This document shows positions 1 to 7,196 of a stretch of DNA of 12,972 bases, in pieces. The DNA lies in assembly GCA_023403475.1 (NCBI GenBank), contig JAEYEL010000154.1:1-12972 (forward strand), read 5' to 3'. This DNA is from Actinomycetes bacterium. GTDB taxonomy: Bacteria > Actinomycetota > Coriobacteriia > Coriobacteriales > Eggerthellaceae. The notes beneath the pieces are model-generated. The model saw only the letters and a list, made by a program, of their open reading frames with translations. It searched no databases and was not told where the DNA came from. How positions within the stretch are numbered: position 1 is the first letter of the stretch; every line of letters begins with the position of its first letter. A program made the position numbers and the translations under genes.

Positions 1-2
1 CC

Positions 3-1340
3 GAACATCTTGACGCGATTGAACGCGACGATTGCTATCGCGTCGATGCGGTGATGAAGCAAAGCCCGCTCGAGACGACGGAGCGCGTGTTCTTCCAAGG
101 CATTAACGGCGCGAAGTTCGGACCTTTGGTGCGCAAGCGCATCAATCGGGAATCGGGTTTGGGCGCAGCCTACGAGCGCATGTTTGCGATGCAGCGTTCG
201 GGAAAGCGATTTTTGTACCTGCCGCATATCGTCGATTGCCACGACAATGGTGGCACCCTCGTTGTAATCATGGAATACGTGGAAGGGGAAACCCTTGCCG
301 ACGTGGTATATCGCTGCGATCCCTCCCTAGAGCTGGCAAGCGACGTGTTCCCCCGCCTGTGCGATGCGGTAGGCGAACTGCATGAAGGGTTCGACCCGCC
401 CATCATCCATCGCGACCTGAAGCCGTCGAACGTCATGCTCTCTCGCAACAGCCTGACCATTATCGACTTGGGCATCGCGCGCACGTTCAAGGAAGGTTCG
501 GAGGAAGACACGCACCGTTTCGGAACGCGCACCTACGCGCCGCCCGAGCAGTTCGGCTTCGGGCAGACCGACGTGCGCTCCGACGTGTACACCTTGGGGA
601 TGCTTCTGTATTTCTGCCTGACCGAGAAAATGCCCGATGCGAAAACGCGAAAGGGAAATTTTGCGGACGCGAGGATTTCCGAGCCTTTGAGGCAGGTCAT
701 CTCACGCGCCACCGCGTTCAGCCCCTCCGAAAGATACGCCACCGCAGCCGAGCTTAAGCGAGCTTTCCTTATCGCCGCGAACGCGACCAACCCCGCGTTG
801 CCCCTCCCCCAGTCTGCCTGCGTTGCTCCCTACACACCCCCACCGATGCAGATCGCGCATCTAGCAAATACCCAACCGTTTTCCCCTGTCGTTTCACGCG
901 AAAGAGAAAGCGCCGCCTCCGTAGTGCCGCATAGCGGCATCATGCAAGCGGGCACCGTCAAGGGCAGCCGCTTGCCGCGCACGATCTTCGGAAGAACGCT
1001 TGCCAAAATCCCCTTCGCCTTGGGCGTCGCCTGGGACATAGTCCTCGCCATCCTGTTCGCAATCTGCTGCATTGGCGCCTTAAAAGACATCATCGATCCA
1101 TCTGCGAGCAGCGCAGCAATGTCTGCGCTTCCTCTCTTTCCCCGCATCGTCTCGTACGGAAGCTTGGCATTGCTGATCATCGGCCCGGTTCTCTTCGCGC
1201 TTTCCGACAGGCGACCGCTCGCCCGCATGTTCCCCAAACTTGCCAGCTTCCCCGTCGAGCGAGACATGGCGGCCTGTTTCGTAATAATGCTTGTCGGGTT
1301 CACCCTGTTCTTCATTGCAGAGTACCTCCCGCCTTCATGA
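3..1340 (+). CDS. Membrane-anchored Ser/Thr protein kinase, 5' partial
   Basis: Hanks-type protein kinase that would phosphorylate Ser/Thr on unknown targets, with its kinase domain in the cytoplasm. The frame is open to the left window edge: sixteen sensible codons (EHLDAIERDDCYRVDA) precede the GTG at 51, and the YRV there looks like the first strand of a kinase N-lobe, so the true start is probably upstream. Numbering from the GTG at 51: the likely VAxK-lysine equivalent lies in LVRKR (26-30), the catalytic loop HRDLKPSN is at 120-127, the Mg-binding motif is DLG (139-141) instead of DFG, and the APE-equivalent is YAPPEQ (162-167). A Pro/Ser-rich linker (about 245-310) leads to three predicted membrane helices (about 320-344, 364-385, 406-425). 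No extracellular PASTA or sensor domain follows. The canonical GxGxxG loop is not recognisable. It converges with the prepilin peptidase gene. The family call is firm; target and signal are unknown. Confidence 0.88.
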   Translation, partial: EHLDAIERDDCYRVDAVMKQSPLETTERVFFQGINGAKFGPLVRKRINRESGLGAAYERMFAMQRSGKRFLYLPHIVDCHDNGGTLVVIMEYVEGETLADVVYRCDPSLELASDVFPRLCDAVGELHEGFDPPIIHRDLKPSNVMLSRNSLTIIDLGIARTFKEGSEEDTHRFGTRTYAPPEQFGFGQTDVRSDVYTLGMLLYFCLTEKMPDAKTRKGNFADARISEPLRQVISRATAFSPSERYATAAELKRAFLIAANATNPALPLPQSACVAPYTPPPMQIAHLANTQPFSPVVSRERESAASVVPHSGIMQAGTVKGSRLPRTIFGRTLAKIPFALGVAWDIVLAILFAICCIGALKDIIDPSASSAAMSALPLFPRIVSYGSLALLIIGPVLFALSDRRPLARMFPKLASFPVERDMAACFVIMLVGFTLFFIAEYLPPS

Positions 1341-1451
1341 GCAGCTGTGCCGCAGAAGAACGTTGCGGAAGGACGAACACCGTCAAACCCCCGAGAGCGA
1401 GCGGGGAGTCGCCTCGTCATGCCTCCGCGCCATGAAAGAGGAGCTGCTGCG

Positions 1452-2060
1452 CTAGGGAAGGACGAGCGCCACCAATGCGCCCAAGGCGATTGCGGGGGCG
1501 AAAGGGAAGCCGTAAGGGTTTTCTTCCCGAACCCATCCATCTTCCGGGCGCCAGCCTATTCGAGGAAGCACAGCCGAAAGAACCAGAAAGGCCATGCAAG
1601 CTATGATCACGCAGAAAAGACCGCGCCACCAGCCAAGATACAAGCCCGCCACGAACAGGAGCTTTATGTCTCCCCCGCCGATGGAAGGCTTGTGCGCAAC
1701 CGCCTCATAGACAACGGAAAGAAGCAACGTGCCCCCGCCGAGCAGCAGCGCACCCGCAAGCGCACTCCCTATGGTGGGCGCATGGGACCCGAACCCCGAC
1801 GAGAACGCGGCGATTCCGCCCAGCACCCCAAGAAGAGACTTCGCCGAAAAGCCCGCACCGCCGAATACGGTCGCAGCTGCAGCAAATGCGCCGCTCAAGG
1901 CGAGCAGCGCCGCATGCTCGGCAAGCCAAACGACACACGCAGCGATCATCAGTCCGTTCGGGATGCGCAACGTGCGCAAATCGATGATCGCCGCCGAAAC
2001 GACGATGCCTATGAACGCGACGCAAGCCGCCAACGATATGACGGTGCAAACCGTCGCCAT
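1452..2060 (-). CDS. Type IV prepilin peptidase, catalytic domain only (A24 family)
   Basis: Integral-membrane aspartic protease that would remove the leader peptides of type IV pilin-like or Tad/competence pseudopilin precursors at the cytoplasmic membrane. The 202-residue protein is almost entirely hydrophobic helices. It has both A24 catalytic aspartates: Asp27 in AAIIDLRTLRIPN and Asp131 in IGGGDIKLL. A C-terminal NPYGFPFAPA segment (181-190) matches the family's closing motif. It lacks the N-terminal methyltransferase/zinc-binding half of PilD, so it resembles short TadV/CpaA- or Coriobacterial-type enzymes. The ATG start is supported by a strong Shine-Dalgarno AAAAGGAGGG on the minus strand (plus 2069-2078), 8 nt upstream. 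No pilin or assembly ATPase gene is adjacent, so its substrates must be encoded elsewhere. It is tail-to-tail with the kinase, 111 bp apart, with no clear terminator between. Confidence 0.85.
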   Translation of the reverse strand: MATVCTVISLAACVAFIGIVVSAAIIDLRTLRIPNGLMIAACVVWLAEHAALLALSGAFAAAATVFGGAGFSAKSLLGVLGGIAAFSSGFGSHAPTIGSALAGALLLGGGTLLLSVVYEAVAHKPSIGGGDIKLLFVAGLYLGWWRGLFCVIIACMAFLVLSAVLPRIGWRPEDGWVREENPYGFPFAPAIALGALVALVLP

Positions 2061-2287
2061 AAACGAAGCCCTCCTTTTTTACAAATCCCTCCCATTGCCC
2101 TTACAGCATACGTCAACGAGAAGAATTTGAAAACCCGAATTTTCATTTCAGGGTCGCGAAGCGCGCGAAAAGAATCCGCAGAAACGAATCCGCAGTGTGC
2201 TCGAACGAGTGATGGCGGAATCGGGATCGCTTGAATTTCTCGCTTCCGAGCCGCGAAACGCGCGAACGAAGCGCACCCTGACCGGAA

Positions 2288-2303
2288 TGTTTCACGTGAA
2301 ACA
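2288..2303. promoter_or_regulatory. parS: parS site 1 (ParB/Spo0J binding site)
   Basis: A perfect copy of the 16-bp parS palindrome TGTTTCACGTGAAACA, the centromere-like site bound by ParB in most bacterial phyla. Flanking bases extend the perfect palindrome to 24 bp (2284-2307), the longest symmetry of the four copies here. It lies in non-coding DNA. ParB is known to load at such sites and spread as a CTP-dependent clamp. ParA/ParB genes are not in this window. Confidence 0.93.
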
Positions 2304-2410
2304 TTCCGACACAGAAGCGCGGCGAAAAGCAGGTCGCACAGATCACGAGCAGAGTAAGACGCAGCGGGATGGCTCGAACACGACGAGCAGACAGGATGCG
2401 CGGGTGGCTG

Positions 2411-2470
2411 GCTAAGACGCGCTGCGCGATGCGACAGGCCACGACGAGCTAAGGCGCGCTGCGCGATGCG
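2411..2470. repeat. Pair of 23-bp direct repeats
   Basis: A 23-bp unit beginning GCTAAGACGCGCTGC occurs at 2411-2433 and again at 2448-2470 with a single mismatch (A2417 versus G2454), 37 bp apart start to start. Each unit contains the GC-rich near-palindrome GCGCGCTGCGCG or its variant. The function is unknown. It sits just downstream of the radical SAM gene and could form alternative secondary structure in that transcript's tail. Confidence 0.7.
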
Positions 2471-2541
2471 GCGGTACCCCGCGCAAAGGCGAATCGAACG
2501 GAACGAGCGCGCAATACGACGGGCAAGATGTGACGGGACGA

Positions 2542-4110
2542 CTATTCCCCGAAGATAAGCTCGCGCTCCTCGCCGGTGAGGGCAGCGCGGGCTTGATCGC
2601 GCAGATTGTTCACACCGATGAAGAACTGCCGCATCATGACCACCAGAAGATAGCGACCGCGAGGAGTAAGCGTAAGCTCTTCGTCGTTGTCGTTTGCGAA
2701 CGCGCCCGCCACACGCATAAACGCCATCTCCACGGGAAGCCCCGCCTCAACCGTACAGCCGAAGTCCTTCTTGAACTGGCGCTTGTCGAGCCTGAGGCCG
2801 AACAGCTGCATCATGAAGCGATACCGCATGCGGTCACGCGCAGAGAACGTGGTCTTGCCCATAAGCGACATGCGGCCTGCCTCGATAGCCTTGTTGTAGT
2901 CGTTGATGGAAAACGTGTTCACATACAAGCTGTCGCCCAGATAGGTTATGCCGCCGCTGCCGATAGCGGGATATTCCTCGTAATCGACCACGTACTCGTC
3001 GATCATCGCCGAGTTCGCGTTTTCCGCCGCCCTGTTGAGCGATCCGGAAGAGGAATCCGAGCGCCCCCCTGCTGTTTCATGTGAAGCATCAGGGGATTCA
3101 TTGGGAGAATCGTCAGGAGATTCGCTAGATTCCGTTGTTTTAACAACAAATGTTTCACGTGAAACATTTTCGGAGGCGCACGCCGCTTGAGGAGAGCACG
3201 CCGTTTGAGGAGCGCACGCCGCTTGAGGAGCGCACGTCATTTGAGAAGCGCACGCCGCTTGAGAATTCCCCGCCCGAGCAAAATCCTTGCTTTTCCTGTT
3301 GAACGTCCAAGCGCTGCCGTGCACGAACAGGGGGTCTTCGCCGCCAGCCAAAAGCTCGTCGATAATTTGATAGAAGCGCTGCTCGCGTTTGTAGTCCACC
3401 TTCCCCACCGTGTGCGCAAGGCTGCACGCCACGGAAGGCGACGCCATGAGCGGATAGAACGTCGTCTGCCCGCAGCCGCTTTCCACCACGCGCTCTATGT
3501 CGTTTATTAGAACATCTTCCGTTTGCGCAGGGAAGTTGAAGATCATGTCCGCATTGAGCGAGGAGAAATACGGACTCGCCTCGCGCAGGCGCTCCAATAT
3601 CTCTTCGCCGCTGCCGTACTTGTCGAAACGGTCCATCTGTTTGAGCAGGTCGTTGTTAAAGCTCTGCACGCCCACACTCAAGCGCTGCACACGCCCTTGC
3701 AGCTTGTCTAGATACGATGGAATCAGGTGGTTCGGGTTCGTTTCGCTGGAAACCTCTTTGACGGAGAACGTCTCGCGTGCCAAGTCGATGGTATCGCACA
3801 GCTCGTCCAACATGATGGTGGGTGTGCCCCCGCCGATGTAGACGCTGTCGAAATCGTATCCCAAGTCTTTGAGCATGAGCATTTCCTTGCGCATGTTCGC
3901 AAAATAGGGCACGGCTCGTTCCTCGGAAAACGGAAAGCGATTGAACGAGCAGTAAGGACATAAGCGCTCGCAGAACGGCACGTGCATGTACAGCATGTAG
4001 CGCTTTCCCGGAACCGGGTTCGGCACCCTCTCTTCATCCGTTGGCTTCAATTGCAGATATTGCTTCGTGCACTGACGCACCACCGCTGTCAGCATCCGTT
4101 CAGACAACAA
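2542..4110 (-). CDS. HemN/HemW-family radical SAM protein with low-complexity insertion
   Basis: Cytoplasmic radical SAM enzyme of the coproporphyrinogen III oxidase-like family. The [4Fe-4S]/SAM cluster motif is CERLCPYC (Cys47, 51, 54) in YMHVPFCERLCPYCSF, followed by the SAM-binding GGGTPT (93-98), SETNP (122-126) and SVGVQSFNNDLLKQMD (145-160). The fourth cysteine that HemN has just after this motif is absent, and the HNxxYW heme-binding motif of HemW is not seen, so true HemN activity is uncertain. Residues about 278-367 are a Cys/Ala/Gln then Ser/Asp/Glu-rich insertion between AWTFNRKS and DEYVVDYEEY. It contains five CAPQAA-type hexapeptides and an in-frame parS read as NVSRETF. At 522 residues it is longer than typical HemN or HemW. 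The start is a TTG at 4110, with GGAG 9 nt upstream and an in-frame stop shortly before; an ATG at 4095 is the alternative but lacks a ribosome-binding site. It stands alone, flanked by parS sites. Confidence 0.82.
   Translation of the reverse strand: MLSERMLTAVVRQCTKQYLQLKPTDEERVPNPVPGKRYMLYMHVPFCERLCPYCSFNRFPFSEERAVPYFANMRKEMLMLKDLGYDFDSVYIGGGTPTIMLDELCDTIDLARETFSVKEVSSETNPNHLIPSYLDKLQGRVQRLSVGVQSFNNDLLKQMDRFDKYGSGEEILERLREASPYFSSLNADMIFNFPAQTEDVLINDIERVVESGCGQTTFYPLMASPSVACSLAHTVGKVDYKREQRFYQIIDELLAGGEDPLFVHGSAWTFNRKSKDFARAGNSQAACASQMTCAPQAACAPQTACSPQAACASENVSRETFVVKTTESSESPDDSPNESPDASHETAGGRSDSSSGSLNRAAENANSAMIDEYVVDYEEYPAIGSGGITYLGDSLYVNTFSINDYNKAIEAGRMSLMGKTTFSARDRMRYRFMMQLFGLRLDKRQFKKDFGCTVEAGLPVEMAFMRVAGAFANDNDEELTLTPRGRYLLVVMMRQFFIGVNNLRDQARAALTGEERELIFGE
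3073..3088. promoter_or_regulatory. Degenerate parS-like site inside the radical SAM gene
   Basis: TGTTTCATGTGAAGCA matches the parS consensus at 14 of 16 positions (T at 3080, G at 3086). It lies in frame inside the low-complexity insertion, read on the minus strand as DASHETA, 78 bp from a perfect parS in the same insertion. It could be a weakened duplicate of that site; ParB binding is doubtful because the central CACGTG is altered. Confidence 0.45.
3151..3166. promoter_or_regulatory. parS: parS site 2, intragenic
   Basis: A perfect TGTTTCACGTGAAACA inside the radical SAM coding sequence, translated on the minus strand as part of ENVSRETF. Symmetry extends to 22 bp (3148-3169). A short inverted repeat GTTGTT-TT-AACAAC adjoins at 3134-3147. 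The site sits in the low-complexity insertion, next to the 18-bp tandem repeat, so the sequence there appears to serve or tolerate a DNA-level role as well as coding. Confidence 0.93.
3179..3268. repeat. Five-copy 18-bp tandem repeat, in frame
   Basis: Five consecutive 18-bp units close to CACGCCGCTTGAGGAGCG start at 3179, 3197, 3215, 3233 and 3251; the fourth and fifth are the most diverged. Because 18 is a multiple of three, the array stays in frame and encodes hexapeptides of the type C-A-[PS]-Q-[AMT]-[AT] on the minus strand. That places five cysteines six residues apart. It begins 13 bp from parS site 2. Confidence 0.9.
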
Positions 4111-4131
4111 ACCTAGCCACTCCGTTTCTCA

Positions 4132-4190
4132 CACTTCGCGCATTGTCCGCATTGCCGCATTGCCCGCACTTCGCGCATTGCCGCATTGCT
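4132..4190. repeat. Short direct-repeat cluster upstream of the radical SAM gene
   Basis: The heptamer CGCATTG occurs five times in 50 bp (4139, 4148, 4156, 4174, 4182). It is nested in a larger repeat: CACTTCGCGCATTG is present exactly at 4132-4145 and again at 4167-4180. The cluster starts 22 bp upstream of the TTG start of the radical SAM gene, so it would lie in its leader or promoter region. The function is unknown. Confidence 0.7.
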
Positions 4191-4355
4191 TGCGTTTCCT
4201 ACACTTCCGCACTTTCCATACGCCCTAATCGCAGAAAAACATCCGCGATCGACGGCTCGAGCGACATGGAAAACATCGCCCCGCAACCCCGTTACCCGCC
4301 AATCAGCGCCGGCCCGCCGTCAGCCAACAACCGAAATCGGCTAGCAATTGCAAAA

Positions 4356-4371
4356 TGTTTCACGTGAAACA
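4356..4371. promoter_or_regulatory. parS: parS site 3
   Basis: A perfect TGTTTCACGTGAAACA with one further symmetric base pair on each side (18-bp palindrome 4355-4372). It lies in non-coding DNA between the 3' end of purD and the start of the radical SAM gene, 1205 bp from site 2 and 2945 bp from site 4. Confidence 0.93.
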
Positions 4372-4489
4372 TCCGGCGCCGCAGCACGGCGAAACGCGCT
4401 CCACATACACGCTTCTCGCCATCGTTGCCGCCCCGCACCAAGGCGCAACCATCGCGTATCACCGCCAATCACGAACGGCCGCACGGCGA

Positions 4490-5875
4490 CTATTCCCAAG
4501 CGCTTCGCCCCTCGGCAGCGCGCGCGCCAATGTCGGTGCGGAACTGTTTTCCTTCGAAGTTGATAAGGTCGCATGCCTCGTACGCTCGCTCACGAGCCTC
4601 TTCGAAGGTGTCGCCCAGCGCCACCACGTTGAGAACGCGCCCGCCCGCAGTAAGCAGCTCGCCATCGACGTTGCGCACCGTGCCGGCATGAAACACCGTC
4701 ACACCCTCAAGGGCTTCGGCCTCCTCTATGCCAAGAATGACCTTGCCTTTTTCGTAAGATCCCGGGTATCCCTCACTCGCAAGCACCACGCAGACCGCCC
4801 ATTTGTCCGACCATGCAAGGTCTATGTCGCCCGCGCGGCCTTCCGCCACCGCGCACATCACGTCAACCAGATCGGTCTCAAGCCGTGGAAGCACGACCTG
4901 CGTTTCCGGGTCGCCGAAGCGCACGTTGAATTCGACGATCTTCGGGCCTTCCGATGTCAGCATGAACCCGCCGTAGAGCACGCCGCGATAATCGCTTTCG
5001 GCGTCGGCCTGCGCTTCCATTTCCTGTGCCGCCGTTTCCTGCACCGCCACCGCCTCAGCGGATCCCGCCTCTCGCACTCCCGCAGCCGCCTCAGCAGGCC
5101 GCACCGCCGTTGCCGCTGCGGCTTTCTCCATGATGCGCACCATAGCGGCCATCTCGTCGTCGCGCACGATGGGAACCGGCGAATACACGCCCATGCCGCC
5201 TGTGTTCGGACCGCGATCCCCGTCGAAAGCGCGCTTGTGATCTTGCGCCGGAGCCATGCAACGCGCCTGCCCGTTTGTCACAAACGCCAGAAGCGAGCAT
5301 TCCGGACCCGTCATGCATTCCTCTATGAGAACCGTCTTGCCGGCATCGCCGAACGCGCCCTCGAAGCAATCGCGCACAGCGTCTTGCGCCGCCTCCAGCG
5401 TGTCGGCCACCACCACGCCCTTGCCGGCGGCCAACCCGTCAGCTTTCACCACAATGGGAACACCCTGCTCGCGCACGTACGCAAGCGCAGGTTCGCATGC
5501 ATCGAACACGGCGTAGCGCGCCGTGGGAATACCGTTTCGCTCCATGAACGTTTTGCTGTAAGACTTGCTGCCTTCAAGCTGGGCGCCGTACGCACCTGGC
5601 CCGAACACCGCCACGCCCGCCGACCGAAGATCGTCGGCCACGCCGGCAACCAAGGGAGCCTCAGGCCCTATGACCACCAGCTCCACGCGGCGGGCGCGCA
5701 CAAAGGCCAGCACCGCCTGTCCGTCCATGATGTCAAGCTCGGAAACGTTTTCGGCGACCTCCGCCGTGCCGCCATTGCCCGGGGCCGCGTACAGCACGTC
5801 GCAACGCGGCGATTTTGCCAGCGCCCAAGCAATAGCATGCTCGCGCCCGCCGCTACCCAACACCAGTATGTTCAT
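4490..5875 (-). CDS. purD: Phosphoribosylamine--glycine ligase (GAR synthetase) with Ala/Glu-rich insertion
   Basis: Catalyses the second step of de novo purine synthesis in the cytoplasm: phosphoribosylamine + glycine + ATP to GAR. An N-terminal nucleotide-type fold begins MNILVLGSGGREHAIAWALA, with PGNGGTA at 32-38 and IGPEAPL at 69-75. The ATP-grasp core shows KADGLAAGKGV (144-154), DHKRAFDGDRGPNTGGMG (212-229) and the metal-binding EFNVRFGDPETQ (315-326). A C-terminal domain with AGGRVLNVVALG (410-421) completes the protein. At 461 residues it is about 35-40 longer than usual. The excess is an Ala/Glu/Gln-rich stretch, about residues 252-295 (plus 4991-5122), between the IME helix and YRGVLYGGFML. 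The ATG is 1 nt after the purA stop, with only a weak GGTGGT upstream, suggesting translational coupling in a purA-purD operon. Confidence 0.96.
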   Translation of the reverse strand: MNILVLGSGGREHAIAWALAKSPRCDVLYAAPGNGGTAEVAENVSELDIMDGQAVLAFVRARRVELVVIGPEAPLVAGVADDLRSAGVAVFGPGAYGAQLEGSKSYSKTFMERNGIPTARYAVFDACEPALAYVREQGVPIVVKADGLAAGKGVVVADTLEAAQDAVRDCFEGAFGDAGKTVLIEECMTGPECSLLAFVTNGQARCMAPAQDHKRAFDGDRGPNTGGMGVYSPVPIVRDDEMAAMVRIMEKAAAATAVRPAEAAAGVREAGSAEAVAVQETAAQEMEAQADAESDYRGVLYGGFMLTSEGPKIVEFNVRFGDPETQVVLPRLETDLVDVMCAVAEGRAGDIDLAWSDKWAVCVVLASEGYPGSYEKGKVILGIEEAEALEGVTVFHAGTVRNVDGELLTAGGRVLNVVALGDTFEEARERAYEACDLINFEGKQFRTDIGARAAEGRSAWE

Positions 5876-5876
5876 A

Positions 5877-7187
5877 TTACCACCCTCGCATGATGGTTTG
5901 ATCTCTATCGGGACCCACGGCGATGATGCTCATCGGCACGCCGGTCACCTTCTCCAAGTACTCCACGTAACGCTGAGCGTTTTCCGGAAGCTCTTCGAAC
6001 GTGCGGCACCCGGTAATGTCGATACCCTTCCAGCCGGGCAGTTCCTCGTATACGGGCTTCGCATGGAACAGCACGCTTTGCTGCATGGGGAAGTAGTCGT
6101 ACGTTTCCCCCTCGCATTCGTAAGCCAAACAAACCTTTACGGTGTCGAACGCGGAAAGCACATCGAGCTTGGTGAGCGCCACGTCGGTCAGACCGTTCAC
6201 CTCGGCGGCATAGCGCGCGATGACCGCATCGAACCACCCGCAGCGGCGCTTGCGCCCCGTGGTCACGCCGTACTCATGCCCCACCTGGCACAGCGTCTCG
6301 CCTGCTTCGGCTTCCTCGCCCGTACCCCCATCTTCGGGAAAACGCTGCTCTGTGGGGAAAGGACCTCCACCCACACGCGTGATGTAGGCTTTCTGGATGC
6401 CGAGCACGCGCGAGATAGCCGTCGGCCCTACACCCGTGCCGGTGGCCGCGCCGCCCGCGCAGCACGAAGAAGAGGTGACGTACGGATACGTTCCGTGGTC
6501 GATATCGAGCAACGTGCCTTGCGCGCCCTCGAACAGGATGTTTTTCCCCTCGCGCAACGCATTGTTCAGAAGCTGCGTGGTTTCCGCCATGTACGGCTTC
6601 AGAATGCGCGCGAAGGGAAGATACTCTTCGCAAATTTCCTCGACCGTGTAGGTGTGCAACCCGTATATTTTTTCCAAGATGGGGTTTTTCTGCGCGAGCG
6701 CGGTTTCCACCTTCAAGCGGAAGATCTTCTCGTCAAGCAGATCTTGCACGCGAATGCCCTTGCGGGCTACCTTGTCTTGATAGCACGGTCCGATGCCACG
6801 CTTGGTGGTCCCTATTTTGTTCTTGCCCAAGCTCTTTTCGTCCGCGCCGTCGAAATCTTTATGGTACGGCATGATGACATGCGCGTCGCACGAGATTTTT
6901 AAGTTCTTGCAGGAGATGCCCTCCGCTTCGAGCATGGCCATCTCCTTCACCAGCACACCAGGGTCGATGATGACCCCGTTGCCGATGACGGGCACCGCGT
7001 GCTCGTACATCACGCCTGAAGGCATAAGGTGCAAAGCCAGCTTCTTGTTGCCATGCACCACCGTGTGACCTGCGTTGTTTCCTCCCTGATAGCGCACGAC
7101 GAAATCGTAGTCGCGCGCAATGAGGTCGGTTATCTTTCCCTTGCCTTCGTCGCCCCATTGGGCGCCGACAAGAACCGTACTGGGCAT
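5877..7187 (-). CDS. purA: Adenylosuccinate synthetase
   Basis: GTP-dependent ligase that converts IMP + aspartate to adenylosuccinate, the first committed step to AMP. Motifs numbered from the chosen ATG: P-loop-like GAQWGDEGKGK (8-18), GGNNAGHTV (35-43), GTTKRGIGPCYQDK (126-139), FEGAQGTLLDIDHGTYPYV (219-237), GGPFPTE (274-280), TTGRKRRCGWFD (309-320), TKLDVL (339-344) and a C-terminal GPDRDQ (425-430). Length is 436 residues, normal for the family. The frame stays open to about 7301, but the ATG at 7187 is preferred: it gives the canonical MPSTVLVGAQWGDEGKGK start and has AAAGGA 9 nt upstream, whereas a longer form would begin inside parS. The usual TSSNTTAGG region reads TSSSCCAGG here. 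It is the first gene of purA-purD. Confidence 0.97.
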   Translation of the reverse strand: MPSTVLVGAQWGDEGKGKITDLIARDYDFVVRYQGGNNAGHTVVHGNKKLALHLMPSGVMYEHAVPVIGNGVIIDPGVLVKEMAMLEAEGISCKNLKISCDAHVIMPYHKDFDGADEKSLGKNKIGTTKRGIGPCYQDKVARKGIRVQDLLDEKIFRLKVETALAQKNPILEKIYGLHTYTVEEICEEYLPFARILKPYMAETTQLLNNALREGKNILFEGAQGTLLDIDHGTYPYVTSSSCCAGGAATGTGVGPTAISRVLGIQKAYITRVGGGPFPTEQRFPEDGGTGEEAEAGETLCQVGHEYGVTTGRKRRCGWFDAVIARYAAEVNGLTDVALTKLDVLSAFDTVKVCLAYECEGETYDYFPMQQSVLFHAKPVYEELPGWKGIDITGCRTFEELPENAQRYVEYLEKVTGVPMSIIAVGPDRDQTIMRGW

Positions 7188-7196
7188 TTGCTCGTT

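Larger units (their letters stand above)
2061..2541. other. Gene-free region between prepilin peptidase and radical SAM genes
   Basis: A 481-bp stretch with no convincing gene. Short open frames exist on both strands, but they run through the parS palindrome (read as MFHVKH), lack a convincing ribosome-binding site and are Arg-rich. It contains the prepilin peptidase Shine-Dalgarno, a perfect parS at 2288-2303, a 10-bp direct repeat (GAATCCGCAG at 2172-2181 and 2186-2195), and a 23-bp direct repeat at 2411-2470. No clear T-tract terminator was found for the radical SAM gene that ends at 2542. Confidence 0.6.
4111..4489. other. Gene-free region between radical SAM and purD genes
   Basis: A 379-bp stretch with no supported gene. 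It holds the short-repeat cluster at 4132-4190 in the presumed leader of the radical SAM gene, and a perfect parS at 4356-4371. I see no convincing -10/-35 pair for the radical SAM gene and no stem followed by a T-tract after purD. Open frames crossing it translate the parS as MFHVKH or NVSRET and lack other support. Confidence 0.6.

Noticed and set aside
1389..1406. A CCCCG/CGGGG hairpin between the convergent kinase and peptidase genes
   Set aside because: A 5-bp stem with an 8-nt loop and no T-tract on either strand is too weak to call a terminator.
1347..2234. A 295-codon open frame on the + strand after the kinase
   Set aside because: It is antisense to the prepilin peptidase, Arg/Ala-rich with no family resemblance, and the minus-strand gene has both catalytic Asp motifs and a strong Shine-Dalgarno.
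2143..2442. Short open frames on both strands in the gap around parS site 1
   Set aside because: They translate the parS palindrome (MFHVKH), are Arg-rich and lack a convincing start signal.
3179..3268. A possible CRISPR-like array
   Set aside because: The 18-bp units are directly contiguous with no spacers, lie within a coding frame, and no cas genes are present.
4355..5893. A 512-codon open frame on the + strand antisense to purD
   Set aside because: It is the mirror of a GC-rich real gene. Its product is His/Arg/Ala-rich without motifs and starts inside parS.
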